DNA from: Sphingorhabdus lacus
GTDB taxonomy: Bacteria > Pseudomonadota > Alphaproteobacteria > Sphingomonadales > Sphingomonadaceae
Reading direction: 5' to 3'
Length of the DNA: 64,000 nt
Assembly: GCF_009768975.1 (NCBI RefSeq)
Contig: NZ_CP035733.1
Coordinates: 372,001 to 436,000 of the forward strand
Below, one piece after another: positions 50,117-58,081 of the stretch (within the stretch, counting starts at the first letter, position 1; the number at the start of each line of letters is the position of its first letter). The notes beneath the pieces were generated by a model. That model was not told where the DNA came from, searched no databases, and saw only the letters and a list, made by a program, of their open reading frames with translations. The translations under genes and the position numbers were made by a program.

Positions 50117-51127
50117 TCAGTCCTTTGGCGGCGGTTGCGTCACGCCGGCGGTGGTCTGCACAACGGGCTTCAGCGTGCCGTCGGAATTGTAGCGGAGATG
50201 CTCGACCGTGACCGAGCGGCGGCCGAGCGCGCCTTTCAGGTCGCCAATGGTCAGCGCGCCATTGTGGAGGAAGATGTACCATTTGCCCCTGAACTTCGCG
50301 ATGCCGGGATGGATGGTGAAGCTGTTGACCGCCGACCCGGTCAGCTCCCCGCGATAGGTCCACGGGCCATCGAGCGAGGTTGCGGTCGCGTAGGACACGC
50401 GCTCATCGCTATGCGTCGCGCGGTCCAGCGAGGCGTAGGTCAGATAATAGAGCTTGCCGCGCTTGTGCAGCCATGGGCCTTCTTCGAAATGGGGCGGGGT
50501 GATTTCCTTTATGGGGCCGTCAATCTCCGTCATATTGGGCTTCAGCCGGGCGATATAGGCCTGCCGGTTGCCCCAGGCGATCCAGGTCGTGCCGTCGTCG
50601 TCGGTCAGGACGGTGGGGTCGATATCTTCCCAGCTATGCGTGCCCTTGGGCGTGTCCTGATTGGCGATCAGCGCCGATCCGCGGGCGTCGACAAAGGGGC
50701 CGGTCGGGCTGTCCGAAACCGCGACGCCGATGGCCTTGCCCGGGCGGCTGTCGTCATGCTCGACCGCGGCATAGAGCCAGTAGCGCCCGTTCTTGCGGAT
50801 GACCTGAGAGGCCCATGCGTCGGCCTTCGCCCATGTGAAATCCTTCACATTCATGATCGCGCCATGCTTGCGCCAGCGTTTCATGTCGGTGGTCGAATAG
50901 ACGAGCCATTCGCGCATGGTGAACATCTCGTTCCCCCGGGCCTCGTCATGGCCGACATAGAGGTAGAGCCGGTTGCCCACGACCAGCGGGGCAGGGTCGG
51001 CGGTGAAGGTATCGCGCAGGATCGGGTTGGACCCTTCGGCCTCCGCCCCGCCATGCGCCGCGCTCACCGCAAACAATGATAGCGCTAACATTATTGGGGG
51101 AAATTTGAGGAGGGACGAAAAGGGCAT
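50117..51127 (-). CDS. GH43-family glycoside hydrolase (arabinosidase/xylosidase type)
   Basis: The product is 336 aa from the ATG at 51127, preceded by AGGAA; an open frame continues upstream but has no start with a ribosome site. A signal peptide (residues 8-27, FPPIMLALSLFAVSAAHGGA) precedes a five-bladed beta-propeller. The acid/base set of GH43 is in place: D44 in DPAPLVV, D170 in WEDIDPTVLTDDDG and E216 in FEEGPWL. GKWYIFLHNGALT is typical of a later blade. Enzymes of this family cleave alpha-L-arabinofuranose or beta-xylose from hemicellulose. It is divergent from lepA and shares a transcript direction with the esterase gene. Confidence 0.88.
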   Translation of the reverse strand: MPFSSLLKFPPIMLALSLFAVSAAHGGAEAEGSNPILRDTFTADPAPLVVGNRLYLYVGHDEARGNEMFTMREWLVYSTTDMKRWRKHGAIMNVKDFTWAKADAWASQVIRKNGRYWLYAAVEHDDSRPGKAIGVAVSDSPTGPFVDARGSALIANQDTPKGTHSWEDIDPTVLTDDDGTTWIAWGNRQAYIARLKPNMTEIDGPIKEITPPHFEEGPWLHKRGKLYYLTYASLDRATHSDERVSYATATSLDGPWTYRGELTGSAVNSFTIHPGIAKFRGKWYIFLHNGALTIGDLKGALGRRSVTVEHLRYNSDGTLKPVVQTTAGVTQPPPKD

Positions 51128-51307
51128 GGCGGTTCCTGAATGGGGAGGGGGCAGAATAGCCGTTGAAATTGCGCCGTCAATCCGGCTCGATTCACCCCCG
51201 CGATAGCCCCACCGGGCCGCCAGCGCGCACACAAACCGCCCCGCCATCGCCATATAGGAATTTCCCCCGGCTTGAAGCCTTGCCGCCCCCCTGCTAGGGG
51301 CGCGTCC

Positions 51308-53125
51308 ATGACTGAACTCTCCCTCATCCGTAACTTTTCCATCATTGCGCATATCGACCATGGCAAATCGACGCTGGCCGACCGGCTGATCCAGCAAACG
51401 GGCGGCCTGACCGCGCGCGAAATGACGAGCCAGGTGCTCGACAATATGGAGATCGAGAAAGAGCGCGGCATCACGATCAAGGCGCAGACGGTGCGGCTGG
51501 ATTACACCGCAAAAGACGGCATCACCTATCAGCTGAACCTGATGGACACGCCGGGCCATGTCGACTTCGCCTATGAAGTATCGCGCAGTCTGGCGGCGTG
51601 CGAAGGCGCGTTGCTGGTCGTCGACGCGGCGCAAGGGGTGGAGGCGCAGACGCTCGCCAACGTGTACCAGTCGATCGAGCATGACCATGAAATCGTGCCC
51701 GTCATCAACAAGATCGACCTGCCCGCGGCAGAGGTCGACAAGGTGAAGGCAGAGATTGAGGAAATCATCGGCCTTCCCGCCGACAACGCCGTGCTGACCA
51801 GCGCGAAGTCCGGCATCGGCATTGACGAGGTGCTGGAGGCGGTCGTCACGCGCATTCCGCCGCCCAAGGGCGACCGCAGCGCGCCGTTAAAGGCGATGCT
51901 GGTCGATTCATGGTACGACCCCTATCTCGGCGTCGTCATCCTGATCCGCGTCATCGACGGCGTCATCAAAAAGGGCCAGGAAATCCAGTTCATGGCCGCC
52001 GGCACAAAGCATCTGGTCGACCGCGTCGGCTGTATGCGCCCAAAGCTTGAGATCCTGACCGAAATCGCCGCGGGCGAAGTCGGCATCATCACCGCGCAGA
52101 TCAAGGAAGTCGCGCAGACCCGCGTCGGCGATACCATCACCGATGCCAAGCGCCCCGCCGCCGAACCGCTGCCCGGGTTCAAGGAAGTGCAGCCGGTCGT
52201 CTTCTGCGGCCTGTTCCCCACCGACGCGGCGGACTTTGAAAAGCTGCGCGAAAGCATCAGCAAGCTGCGCCTCAACGACGCATCGTTCAGCTTTGAGACC
52301 GAAAGCAGCGCCGCGCTCGGCTTCGGCTTCCGCTGCGGATTTTTGGGGCTGCTCCATCTGGAGATCATTCAGGAGCGCCTGACCCGCGAATTTGACCTCG
52401 ACCTGATCACCACCGCGCCGTCGGTGGTCTACAAGCTCGAGCTCAGCCGCTCCAAAACCGACGACGCGCGCAGCATGGAACTGCACAACCCCGCCGACAT
52501 GCCCGACGTCAACCGCATTGACGAGATCCAGGAACCCTGGATCGAGGCGACCATCTATTGTCCCGACGAATATCTCGGCTCCATCCTGAAACTCTGTCAG
52601 GACCGGCGCGGGGTGCAGAAACAGCTCACCTATGTCGGCGGCCGGGCGCAACTGGTCTATGAACTGCCGCTCAACGAAGTGGTGTTCGATTTCTACGACC
52701 GGTTGAAGAGCATTTCGCGCGGCTATGCCTCGTTCGATTACCACCAGATCGGGCATCGGGCAGGGGACCTTGTGAAGATGAGCATCCTCGTCAACGGCGA
52801 CCCCGTCGACGCGCTCAGCATGATCGTCCACCGCGGCACCGCCGAAGCCCGCGGCCGCGGCATGTGCGAACGCCTAAAAGACCTGATCCCCCGCCACCTG
52901 TTCAAAATCCCCATCCAGGCAGCCATCGGCGGCAAAGTCATCGCCCGCGAAACCATCGCAGCCATGCGCAAGGACGTGACGGCAAAATGCTACGGCGGCG
53001 ACATATCGCGCAAGAAGAAGCTGCTGGAGAAGCAGAAGAAGGGCAAGGCCCGGATGCGGGAGTATGGCAATGTGAGCATCCCGCAGGAGGCGTTTATTGC
53101 GGCGCTTAGGATGGGGGAGGAGTAA
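51308..53125 (+). CDS. lepA: Elongation factor 4
   Basis: LepA is a ribosome-binding GTPase related to EF-G that influences initiation and back-translocation. The 605-aa product starts at ATG 51308. It has G1 ([14 protein letters not shown]), G3 (MDTPGHVDF), G4 (NKIDLP) and G5 (SAKSGIG), an EF-G-like domain II and III, and the unique C-terminal domain that ends [26 protein letters not shown]. The gene is normal in length and GC-rich. Its last 22 codons have a degenerate second copy 134 bp downstream. It is divergent from the GH43 gene. Confidence 0.97.
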   Translation: MTELSLIRNFSIIAHIDHGKSTLADRLIQQTGGLTAREMTSQVLDNMEIEKERGITIKAQTVRLDYTAKDGITYQLNLMDTPGHVDFAYEVSRSLAACEGALLVVDAAQGVEAQTLANVYQSIEHDHEIVPVINKIDLPAAEVDKVKAEIEEIIGLPADNAVLTSAKSGIGIDEVLEAVVTRIPPPKGDRSAPLKAMLVDSWYDPYLGVVILIRVIDGVIKKGQEIQFMAAGTKHLVDRVGCMRPKLEILTEIAAGEVGIITAQIKEVAQTRVGDTITDAKRPAAEPLPGFKEVQPVVFCGLFPTDAADFEKLRESISKLRLNDASFSFETESSAALGFGFRCGFLGLLHLEIIQERLTREFDLDLITTAPSVVYKLELSRSKTDDARSMELHNPADMPDVNRIDEIQEPWIEATIYCPDEYLGSILKLCQDRRGVQKQLTYVGGRAQLVYELPLNEVVFDFYDRLKSISRGYASFDYHQIGHRAGDLVKMSILVNGDPVDALSMIVHRGTAEARGRGMCERLKDLIPRHLFKIPIQAAIGGKVIARETIAAMRKDVTAKCYGGDISRKKKLLEKQKKGKARMREYGNVSIPQEAFIAALRMGEE

Positions 53126-53193
53126 CTTCCGATAGTCCCCGAGCTTGTCGAAGGATCATTGCGGATGCGGGGGGCCGATAGGCGAACAGAGGT

Positions 53194-53283
53194 CAATATG
53201 GGAATGTGAGCATTCTGAAGGAAGCATTTATTGCTGCCTTCAGGATAAGTGAGCATTCGTCGAACCCTCCCGATTTTGCCTAG
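53194..53283 (+). pseudogene. Degenerate duplicate of the lepA 3' end
   Basis: From 53194 the sequence translates in frame as QYGNVSILKEAFIAAFRISE and runs to a TAG at 53281. This matches the real LepA end ([20 protein letters not shown]) at nearly every position. Over 66 bases 47 match (71%), and most changes are at third codon positions, so the copy diverged while still coding, in another lepA. It lacks the rest of the gene and a start. It looks like the tail of a donor lepA that came in with foreign DNA inserted at the lepA 3' end. Confidence 0.75.
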
Positions 53284-53358
53284 CGGCGGGAATTGATTAG
53301 TAATCTAGGTATTTCCAAAGGGATATACTTCGGTATGCGTCGCTGCTAGCTTAGGCAA

Positions 53359-55344
53359 ATGGGTAACATTAAGGCATTCGTAGGGCATAGTTTTACTAGC
53401 GATGATGAGCAGGTTGTCGCGCGCTTCCTGAAAATGTTCGATCAAATCAAAGTCGCAATGCCCAATTTTGACTGGACGAATGCCAAACAGGCAGAGCCTG
53501 AGGAACTTTCGAGTAAGGTGTTAAAGTTAGTTGCAGACTGCAATACTTTCATAGCGATTTGTACTAAGAAGGAATTGGTCAGTCCACCGGAAGCGATAAA
53601 AAAGAGTTTTTTGAAAGCCAATTCTTCGATTATTCGCGACGATAGGCTAAACTGGAAAACGTCAGACTGGATCATTCAAGAAATAGGCCTCGCGTTTGGC
53701 CGAAAAATGTCGTTGATAATCCTTCTTGAAGACGGATGTAGACGGCCAGGTGGATTGCAGGGAAACGTAGAGTTTATTTCCTTTGAAAGGCAAGCGCCAG
53801 AAAAAGCCTTTGGTCAAATCTTGGAGATGCTCAGGGCAATCAGTCCACCAATTGGCTCGCAAACGGAAGGCGCAATCGACACGGCGTCTGGGGTAGCGCA
53901 CGAACCAGAGCATAAGTCAGATCTCAATACTGAAGACGATGCTCCAAAAAGTGGTTGGACAGTTGACGATTTTGAACGAGCTTTCTTTTGGAAACTCATT
54001 CGGGGAGAAACGGAAGCGGCTGAAGCGATAAGCGAGGCATTCCATGCCTCTGAACTAGCTGTATCCGATGAAGCTCGGGCCGAGTGGGATTCAAGGTGCG
54101 AGCTGCGCCGACTTCAGTGGACAGAAAAGGGAGATTTACGAACCCTCAGGGAATTGCACGGAAAGTATACAGAAAACATTAAAGTAAAAACGATGTATGC
54201 ATTGGCTTTGGGCAAATACTCAAAGCACAAAGAAAGTGCGGAATTGTTCGAAGAAGCATCAAGTATCGGCACAATCCTAAGCGATAAAGTCGAAAACAAG
54301 ATTGAAGCTGCAATTCAGCGTTCAAAAGGCGGCCAATCACAACTTGCTTTACAGCACTTCAATGAAGTGAAGGGTTTAGTGAAGAACGATCCCGATTTGG
54401 CATACTTGCTTGCTCGTGGGATCAGTAGATTCGCAGAAGCTGAAAAAAATGACACGCTTCGCATTGAAGCAATGGAGCAAATGATTTGGTTGCGTCCAGA
54501 TGACGACGACACCAGATTTTCTCTTGCGTTCGCACATTCCGAAGCTTCCAACAATGATATGGCATTGCACCATTACTTGGCAATTCCCCATGCCCGAAGG
54601 AAAGAAGGAACATGGAATAATATTGGTGTCGCATATCAGCACTTTTCGATTCCCGCACGATCAATTGATGCTTTTCGGCATGCCGCGTCTGAAGGAAATA
54701 CTTTGGCGATGAGTAACCTTGCTTATCGCTATCTAAACGTGGGTTTCTTGAAGGAAGCAAAAGAGCAACTTGATAACGCTTTGAATACGGAGGAACCTCA
54801 CAAAAACGTCAGCGAAGCTCTTTCGAGTGTGATGGAAACTCCAGATAAAGAGAAGAAAGAGGTAGATGAAATTCTCGCTTCGGCATCCAAAAAAATTGCG
54901 GCGTTTGAAAAGCTTGGCCAAGCAATCTTAGAACCAGACATTATTACGCTTAATGCTGAATGGATATGCCCAGACTGCGAACTGACGGTCGCTATCAAGG
55001 ACAGCAAATTTGAGGCTAGCGGTCGATATCAAGAGAAAATGAATGCCCTCACTGGATTGTTAGCAACGGTAAAGCACAAGGAATATGAGATTGCGTTCAC
55101 AGGAGAAATCGCTGGACGGCGAGTTTTCGGCGATGTCGTGCGAACACCTGTTGGGACGAATGCTACATCGATTCTTGCGGGAGCGCTAAACAGAGAAAGC
55201 AAGCGCTTCGCCATTTTATTTGACAGCACACTTCAAAGTGGAGAGGTGATAGAGGCAATTGATTCACGCGAGCCGAGATTCTATCAGATCCATGCCAAGC
55301 CGAGACAACCCAGGCTTGAGGTAAACGTCGATACTCCCAGATGA
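53359..55344 (+). CDS. TIR-like domain protein with TPR-type repeats and unknown C-terminal domain
   Basis: This is a 661-aa protein. Residues 4-150 look like a TIR domain: strand KAFVGHSF (5-12), DCNTFIAICTKKELVSPPEA (60-79), TSDWIIQEIGLAFG with the S-x-W-x3-E motif (W104, putative catalytic E108), strand SLIILLED and GGLQGNVEFISFER. A linker (about 160-200) is followed by TPR/Sel1-like helices (about 205-480; for example KTMYALALGKYSKHKESAELFEE and NNIGVAYQHFSIPARSIDAF). The C-terminal domain (about 525-650) holds a CxxC pair (C537, C540) and I cannot name it. TIR domains in bacterial immunity cleave NAD+ or make signalling nucleotides; activity here is inferred. The gene is AT-rich (a sampled 60-base line is about 38% GC) and sits alone, behind a lepA relic, which points to transfer. 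Confidence 0.75.
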   Translation: MGNIKAFVGHSFTSDDEQVVARFLKMFDQIKVAMPNFDWTNAKQAEPEELSSKVLKLVADCNTFIAICTKKELVSPPEAIKKSFLKANSSIIRDDRLNWKTSDWIIQEIGLAFGRKMSLIILLEDGCRRPGGLQGNVEFISFERQAPEKAFGQILEMLRAISPPIGSQTEGAIDTASGVAHEPEHKSDLNTEDDAPKSGWTVDDFERAFFWKLIRGETEAAEAISEAFHASELAVSDEARAEWDSRCELRRLQWTEKGDLRTLRELHGKYTENIKVKTMYALALGKYSKHKESAELFEEASSIGTILSDKVENKIEAAIQRSKGGQSQLALQHFNEVKGLVKNDPDLAYLLARGISRFAEAEKNDTLRIEAMEQMIWLRPDDDDTRFSLAFAHSEASNNDMALHHYLAIPHARRKEGTWNNIGVAYQHFSIPARSIDAFRHAASEGNTLAMSNLAYRYLNVGFLKEAKEQLDNALNTEEPHKNVSEALSSVMETPDKEKKEVDEILASASKKIAAFEKLGQAILEPDIITLNAEWICPDCELTVAIKDSKFEASGRYQEKMNALTGLLATVKHKEYEIAFTGEIAGRRVFGDVVRTPVGTNATSILAGALNRESKRFAILFDSTLQSGEVIEAIDSREPRFYQIHAKPRQPRLEVNVDTPR

Positions 55345-55525
55345 TGCGGCATCGGTCCGACCACGCTTCGTCGACTCACGCCCGGTTCCTTTAAATTCAG
55401 TGCTGCATTATGATCAGTATTTAACTTTCTGATAAAAGTCCCTCCGGCGCGTCGTGGCAAGGACGGTATTCTTCCTATTTGTGCAAAGCGCAATAGCGCG
55501 CGCAGACTGACTTAAGACAATCCCC

Positions 55526-55741
55526 CTACCTCAAAGCATCCGAAATCGTATTAAAAATCCCCGCCAAATTCAGCCCCAGCGACGTAAACGCAATAATGCA
55601 CGCCAGCGCGATCAGCGCGGCGATCAGGCCATATTCAATCGCCGTTGCGCCTTCTTCGTTCCTCCAGATGGGTTCACCTCCGGCGGGCTTGTGCTCGGCG
55701 GACATGTCCTCGGCTTGGCTCTTGGGCGATATGCGGGGCAT
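55526..55741 (-). CDS. Flp-family type IVb pilin
   Basis: The 71-aa product has a charged leader (MPRISPKSQAEDMSAEHKPAGGEPIWRNEE) that is longer than in most Flp pilins. A hydrophobic helix follows, with the Flp motif GATAIEYGLIAALIALACIIAF (broken here) after the likely prepilin peptidase site at G31. The end FNTISDALR is typical. No cpa, rcp or tad assembly genes lie nearby, so it must use a system elsewhere or be a minor or orphan pilin. The gene stands alone between the TIR gene and the formamidase-like gene, transcribed opposite to both. Confidence 0.88.
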   Translation of the reverse strand: MPRISPKSQAEDMSAEHKPAGGEPIWRNEEGATAIEYGLIAALIALACIIAFTSLGLNLAGIFNTISDALR

Positions 55742-55919
55742 AAGCGGTTTCCTTTGCTAATTTAAAATCAACATTTTATCGGTCGGAACGGCGGCCATAT
55801 TTAAGGACGGCGGGAAGTGGCGCGGCTTAAGCGAATGGGTTAGATGCTCTTTTGGCAAGTGCGTCCTATGGGCATCCACCTTCGCCACGGCCACGGCGTA
55901 CACAGGGAGTTTTGGGGAC

Positions 55920-56840
55920 ATGAAACAGGCGATTATTGCTGGGCTGATCGGGATGGCGGTCGCGGTTGCGGGCTGTGCTGGTCCGTCGGTCAAGCCGCTC
56001 CCGACCGAGGCGGCGGTGGACGCTGCGAAACCGCTCATGACCTGGAAGGACCTGCTTTCGCGGCCCAAGCCAGCACCCGATGCGACGGTCCGCTATGGTG
56101 CGGATGCCTTGCAGGTGGTGGATGTGTGGAAACCTTCGGGTGCCAAGTACGGGAAGGGCCCGCATCCGGCGGTGGTGATGATCCATGGCGGATGCTGGCA
56201 GACCGGCATCGCCGAGCGCGATATCATGAACTGGATTGCGGGTGATTTGCGCGAGCATGGTGTGGGCGTGTGGAATATCGAATATCGCGGCGTGGACCGG
56301 GGCGGTGGCTATCCCGGGACCTATCTCGATGTGGGGGCGGCGGCGGATATGTTTGCGCTGCGCGGGCGCGAATATGGGTTCAAGACCGGCGCGCCTGTGG
56401 TGGTCATCGGCCATTCGGCGGGCGGGCATCTGACCTTATGGCTGACGCGGCGGTGGGGGCTGGCGAAGGGGGATGCCTTGCGCGGGGACAAGCCTTTGAA
56501 GGTCGACCTTGCCATATCGCAGGGCGGTCTGCCCGATCTGCGCGCGCAGACGACGCTGCCCGATCATGGCTGCGGGGCGGAGGCTGCGGCCCAAATGGCG
56601 CGGGGCGAATTTGCGCGCACGTCACCGCCCGAAATGCCCAAGGGCCGCGCGCGCGAGTTGCAGTTCAACAATGACCGCGACAGCATTGCGCCACCATCGT
56701 TCGGCGCGGCCTATGGGGCCGAGATGGTCACCACGGCGGGGGAGGGCCATGCCGAACTGATCGCGCCCGACACCATATCCTGGAGCAAGCAGAGGGCGGT
56801 GATCTTGAAGGCCTTTGGCCTGAAGGACGCGAAGAAGTGA
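55920..56840 (+). CDS. Alpha/beta hydrolase lipoprotein, formamidase-like, paired with kynureninase
   Basis: The 306-aa product has a lipoprotein signal (residues 1-19, MKQAIIAGLIGMAVAVAGC, lipobox VAGC). It is an alpha/beta hydrolase with the HGGCWQ oxyanion motif that kynurenine formamidases share (HGGxW), nucleophile elbow GHSAGGH and a late histidine in GEGHAE. Its stop overlaps the kynureninase start by 4 nt, so N-formylkynurenine hydrolysis before kynureninase is a reasonable proposal. The lipid anchor is odd, because the known pathway is cytoplasmic. It might instead be a general esterase carried in the operon. A ribosome site GGGAG precedes it by a long spacer. Confidence 0.78.
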   Translation: MKQAIIAGLIGMAVAVAGCAGPSVKPLPTEAAVDAAKPLMTWKDLLSRPKPAPDATVRYGADALQVVDVWKPSGAKYGKGPHPAVVMIHGGCWQTGIAERDIMNWIAGDLREHGVGVWNIEYRGVDRGGGYPGTYLDVGAAADMFALRGREYGFKTGAPVVVIGHSAGGHLTLWLTRRWGLAKGDALRGDKPLKVDLAISQGGLPDLRAQTTLPDHGCGAEAAAQMARGEFARTSPPEMPKGRARELQFNNDRDSIAPPSFGAAYGAEMVTTAGEGHAELIAPDTISWSKQRAVILKAFGLKDAKK

Positions 56841-58051
56841 CGTTGGAGGCGGCCCTTGCGCTTGATGCGGCGGACCCGCTGGCGCATTTTCGTGATCGTT
56901 TTGTGCAGAGCGAGGGGCTGATTTATCTCGACGGCAATTCGCTCGGGCAATTGCCCAAGGCGACGATCGCCGCGACGACGGAGCTTGTGACCAAGGCCTG
57001 GGGCGAGCGGCTGATCCGCAGTTGGAATGAGGGCTGGATCGACGCGCCGGCCCGTGTGGGCGCCATGATCGCGCCGCTGATCGGGGCCGAAGCGGACGAG
57101 GTGATTGCTGCGGATTCGACGTCGGTCAATCTCTACAAGCTGATCGTCGCGGCACTCCGGCGGGATCCGGCACGCACCGTCGTGGTCAGCGAAGCGGGGA
57201 ATTTTCCGACCGACCTGCATATTGCCGAGGGCGCGGTGGCTGCGGTCGCGGGCGCGGAATTGCGCGTGGTGGAGCGCGGCGCGCTGGCGGAGGCGCTGGG
57301 CGCGGATACCGCGTTGCTGCTGCTCACCCATGTGCATTACAAGAGGGCGGAACGCTTCGACATGGCGGGCTGGACCAAGGCCGCACATGATGCGGGTGCG
57401 CTGGTCTGCTGGGACCTCAGCCATAGTGCGGGCGCGGTGAAGGTTGAGCTGAACGCGGCGGGGGCCGATCTGGCGGTCGGGTGCGGTTATAAATATCTCA
57501 ACGGCGGCCCCGGTGCGCCTGCGTTTCTCTATGTGGCGAAGCGGTGGCAGGACGCGTTGCACAATCCGCTATCCGGCTGGATGGGCCATGCCGAACCGTT
57601 CGGTTTTGCCGATGCCTATGCGGCGGCGGCGGGGATGAAGCGCTGGCTGACCGGCACGCCATCGGTCTTGGGCCTAGGCGCGCTGGAAAGCGGGCTCGCG
57701 CTTTGGGACGGGATCGACACCGCGCAGGTCGCGGCGAAGTCGGCGGCGTTGTGGAACATATTCCATGCGGCAGGAACCGCCGCTGGCCTTGAATGCGTAA
57801 CGCCATCGGACCCGGCCAAACGGGGCAGCCATATCTCCTTCCGCCACGCGCACGCCTACGAAATCGTGCAGGCGCTGATCGCGCGCGGCGTGATCGGCGA
57901 CTTCCGCGACCCCGACATATTGCGCTTCGGCCTGACCCCGCTGACGCTCAGCCACGCCGATATCTGGCGCGCGGGGGAGATGCTGGTCGAGATTGTCGAA
58001 AGCGGTGAATATCGCCGGCCGGAATTCGCTGTACGTAATGCGGTGACATAG
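56837..58051 (+). CDS. kynU: Kynureninase
   Basis: This PLP enzyme splits kynurenine into anthranilate and alanine, or 3-hydroxykynurenine into 3-hydroxyanthranilate for NAD synthesis. The 404-aa product starts at a GTG inside the TGA overlap with the upstream gene. Typical segments are IYLDGNSLGQLPKATI, the SWNEGWIDAPARVG region, DLSHSAGAVKV and GCGYKYLNGGPGAPAFLYV with PLP lysine K219. The length is normal. No tryptophan dioxygenase or kynurenine monooxygenase gene is in the window, so the direction of use (degradation or NAD supply) is open. Confidence 0.95.
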   Translation: MTLEAALALDAADPLAHFRDRFVQSEGLIYLDGNSLGQLPKATIAATTELVTKAWGERLIRSWNEGWIDAPARVGAMIAPLIGAEADEVIAADSTSVNLYKLIVAALRRDPARTVVVSEAGNFPTDLHIAEGAVAAVAGAELRVVERGALAEALGADTALLLLTHVHYKRAERFDMAGWTKAAHDAGALVCWDLSHSAGAVKVELNAAGADLAVGCGYKYLNGGPGAPAFLYVAKRWQDALHNPLSGWMGHAEPFGFADAYAAAAGMKRWLTGTPSVLGLGALESGLALWDGIDTAQVAAKSAALWNIFHAAGTAAGLECVTPSDPAKRGSHISFRHAHAYEIVQALIARGVIGDFRDPDILRFGLTPLTLSHADIWRAGEMLVEIVESGEYRRPEFAVRNAVT

Positions 58052-58081
58052 GGCGCTGTCCCTGCTACGGGGCCGCGCATC

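Noticed and set aside
49114-51079. Two plus-strand frames (365 and 374 aa) opposite the esterase and GH43 genes
   Set aside because: They lack start signals and conserved sequence, while the minus-strand proteins have full active sites.
51128-51688. N-terminal extension of the GH43 frame across lepA
   Set aside because: It overlaps the start of lepA in antisense and lacks a start signal; the ATG at 51127 gives a clean signal peptide.
53126-55525. Complete integrative element with integrase and att sites
   Set aside because: The lepA tail duplication suggests entry here, but I see no integrase gene and no matching second repeat at the far end near 55.4 kb.
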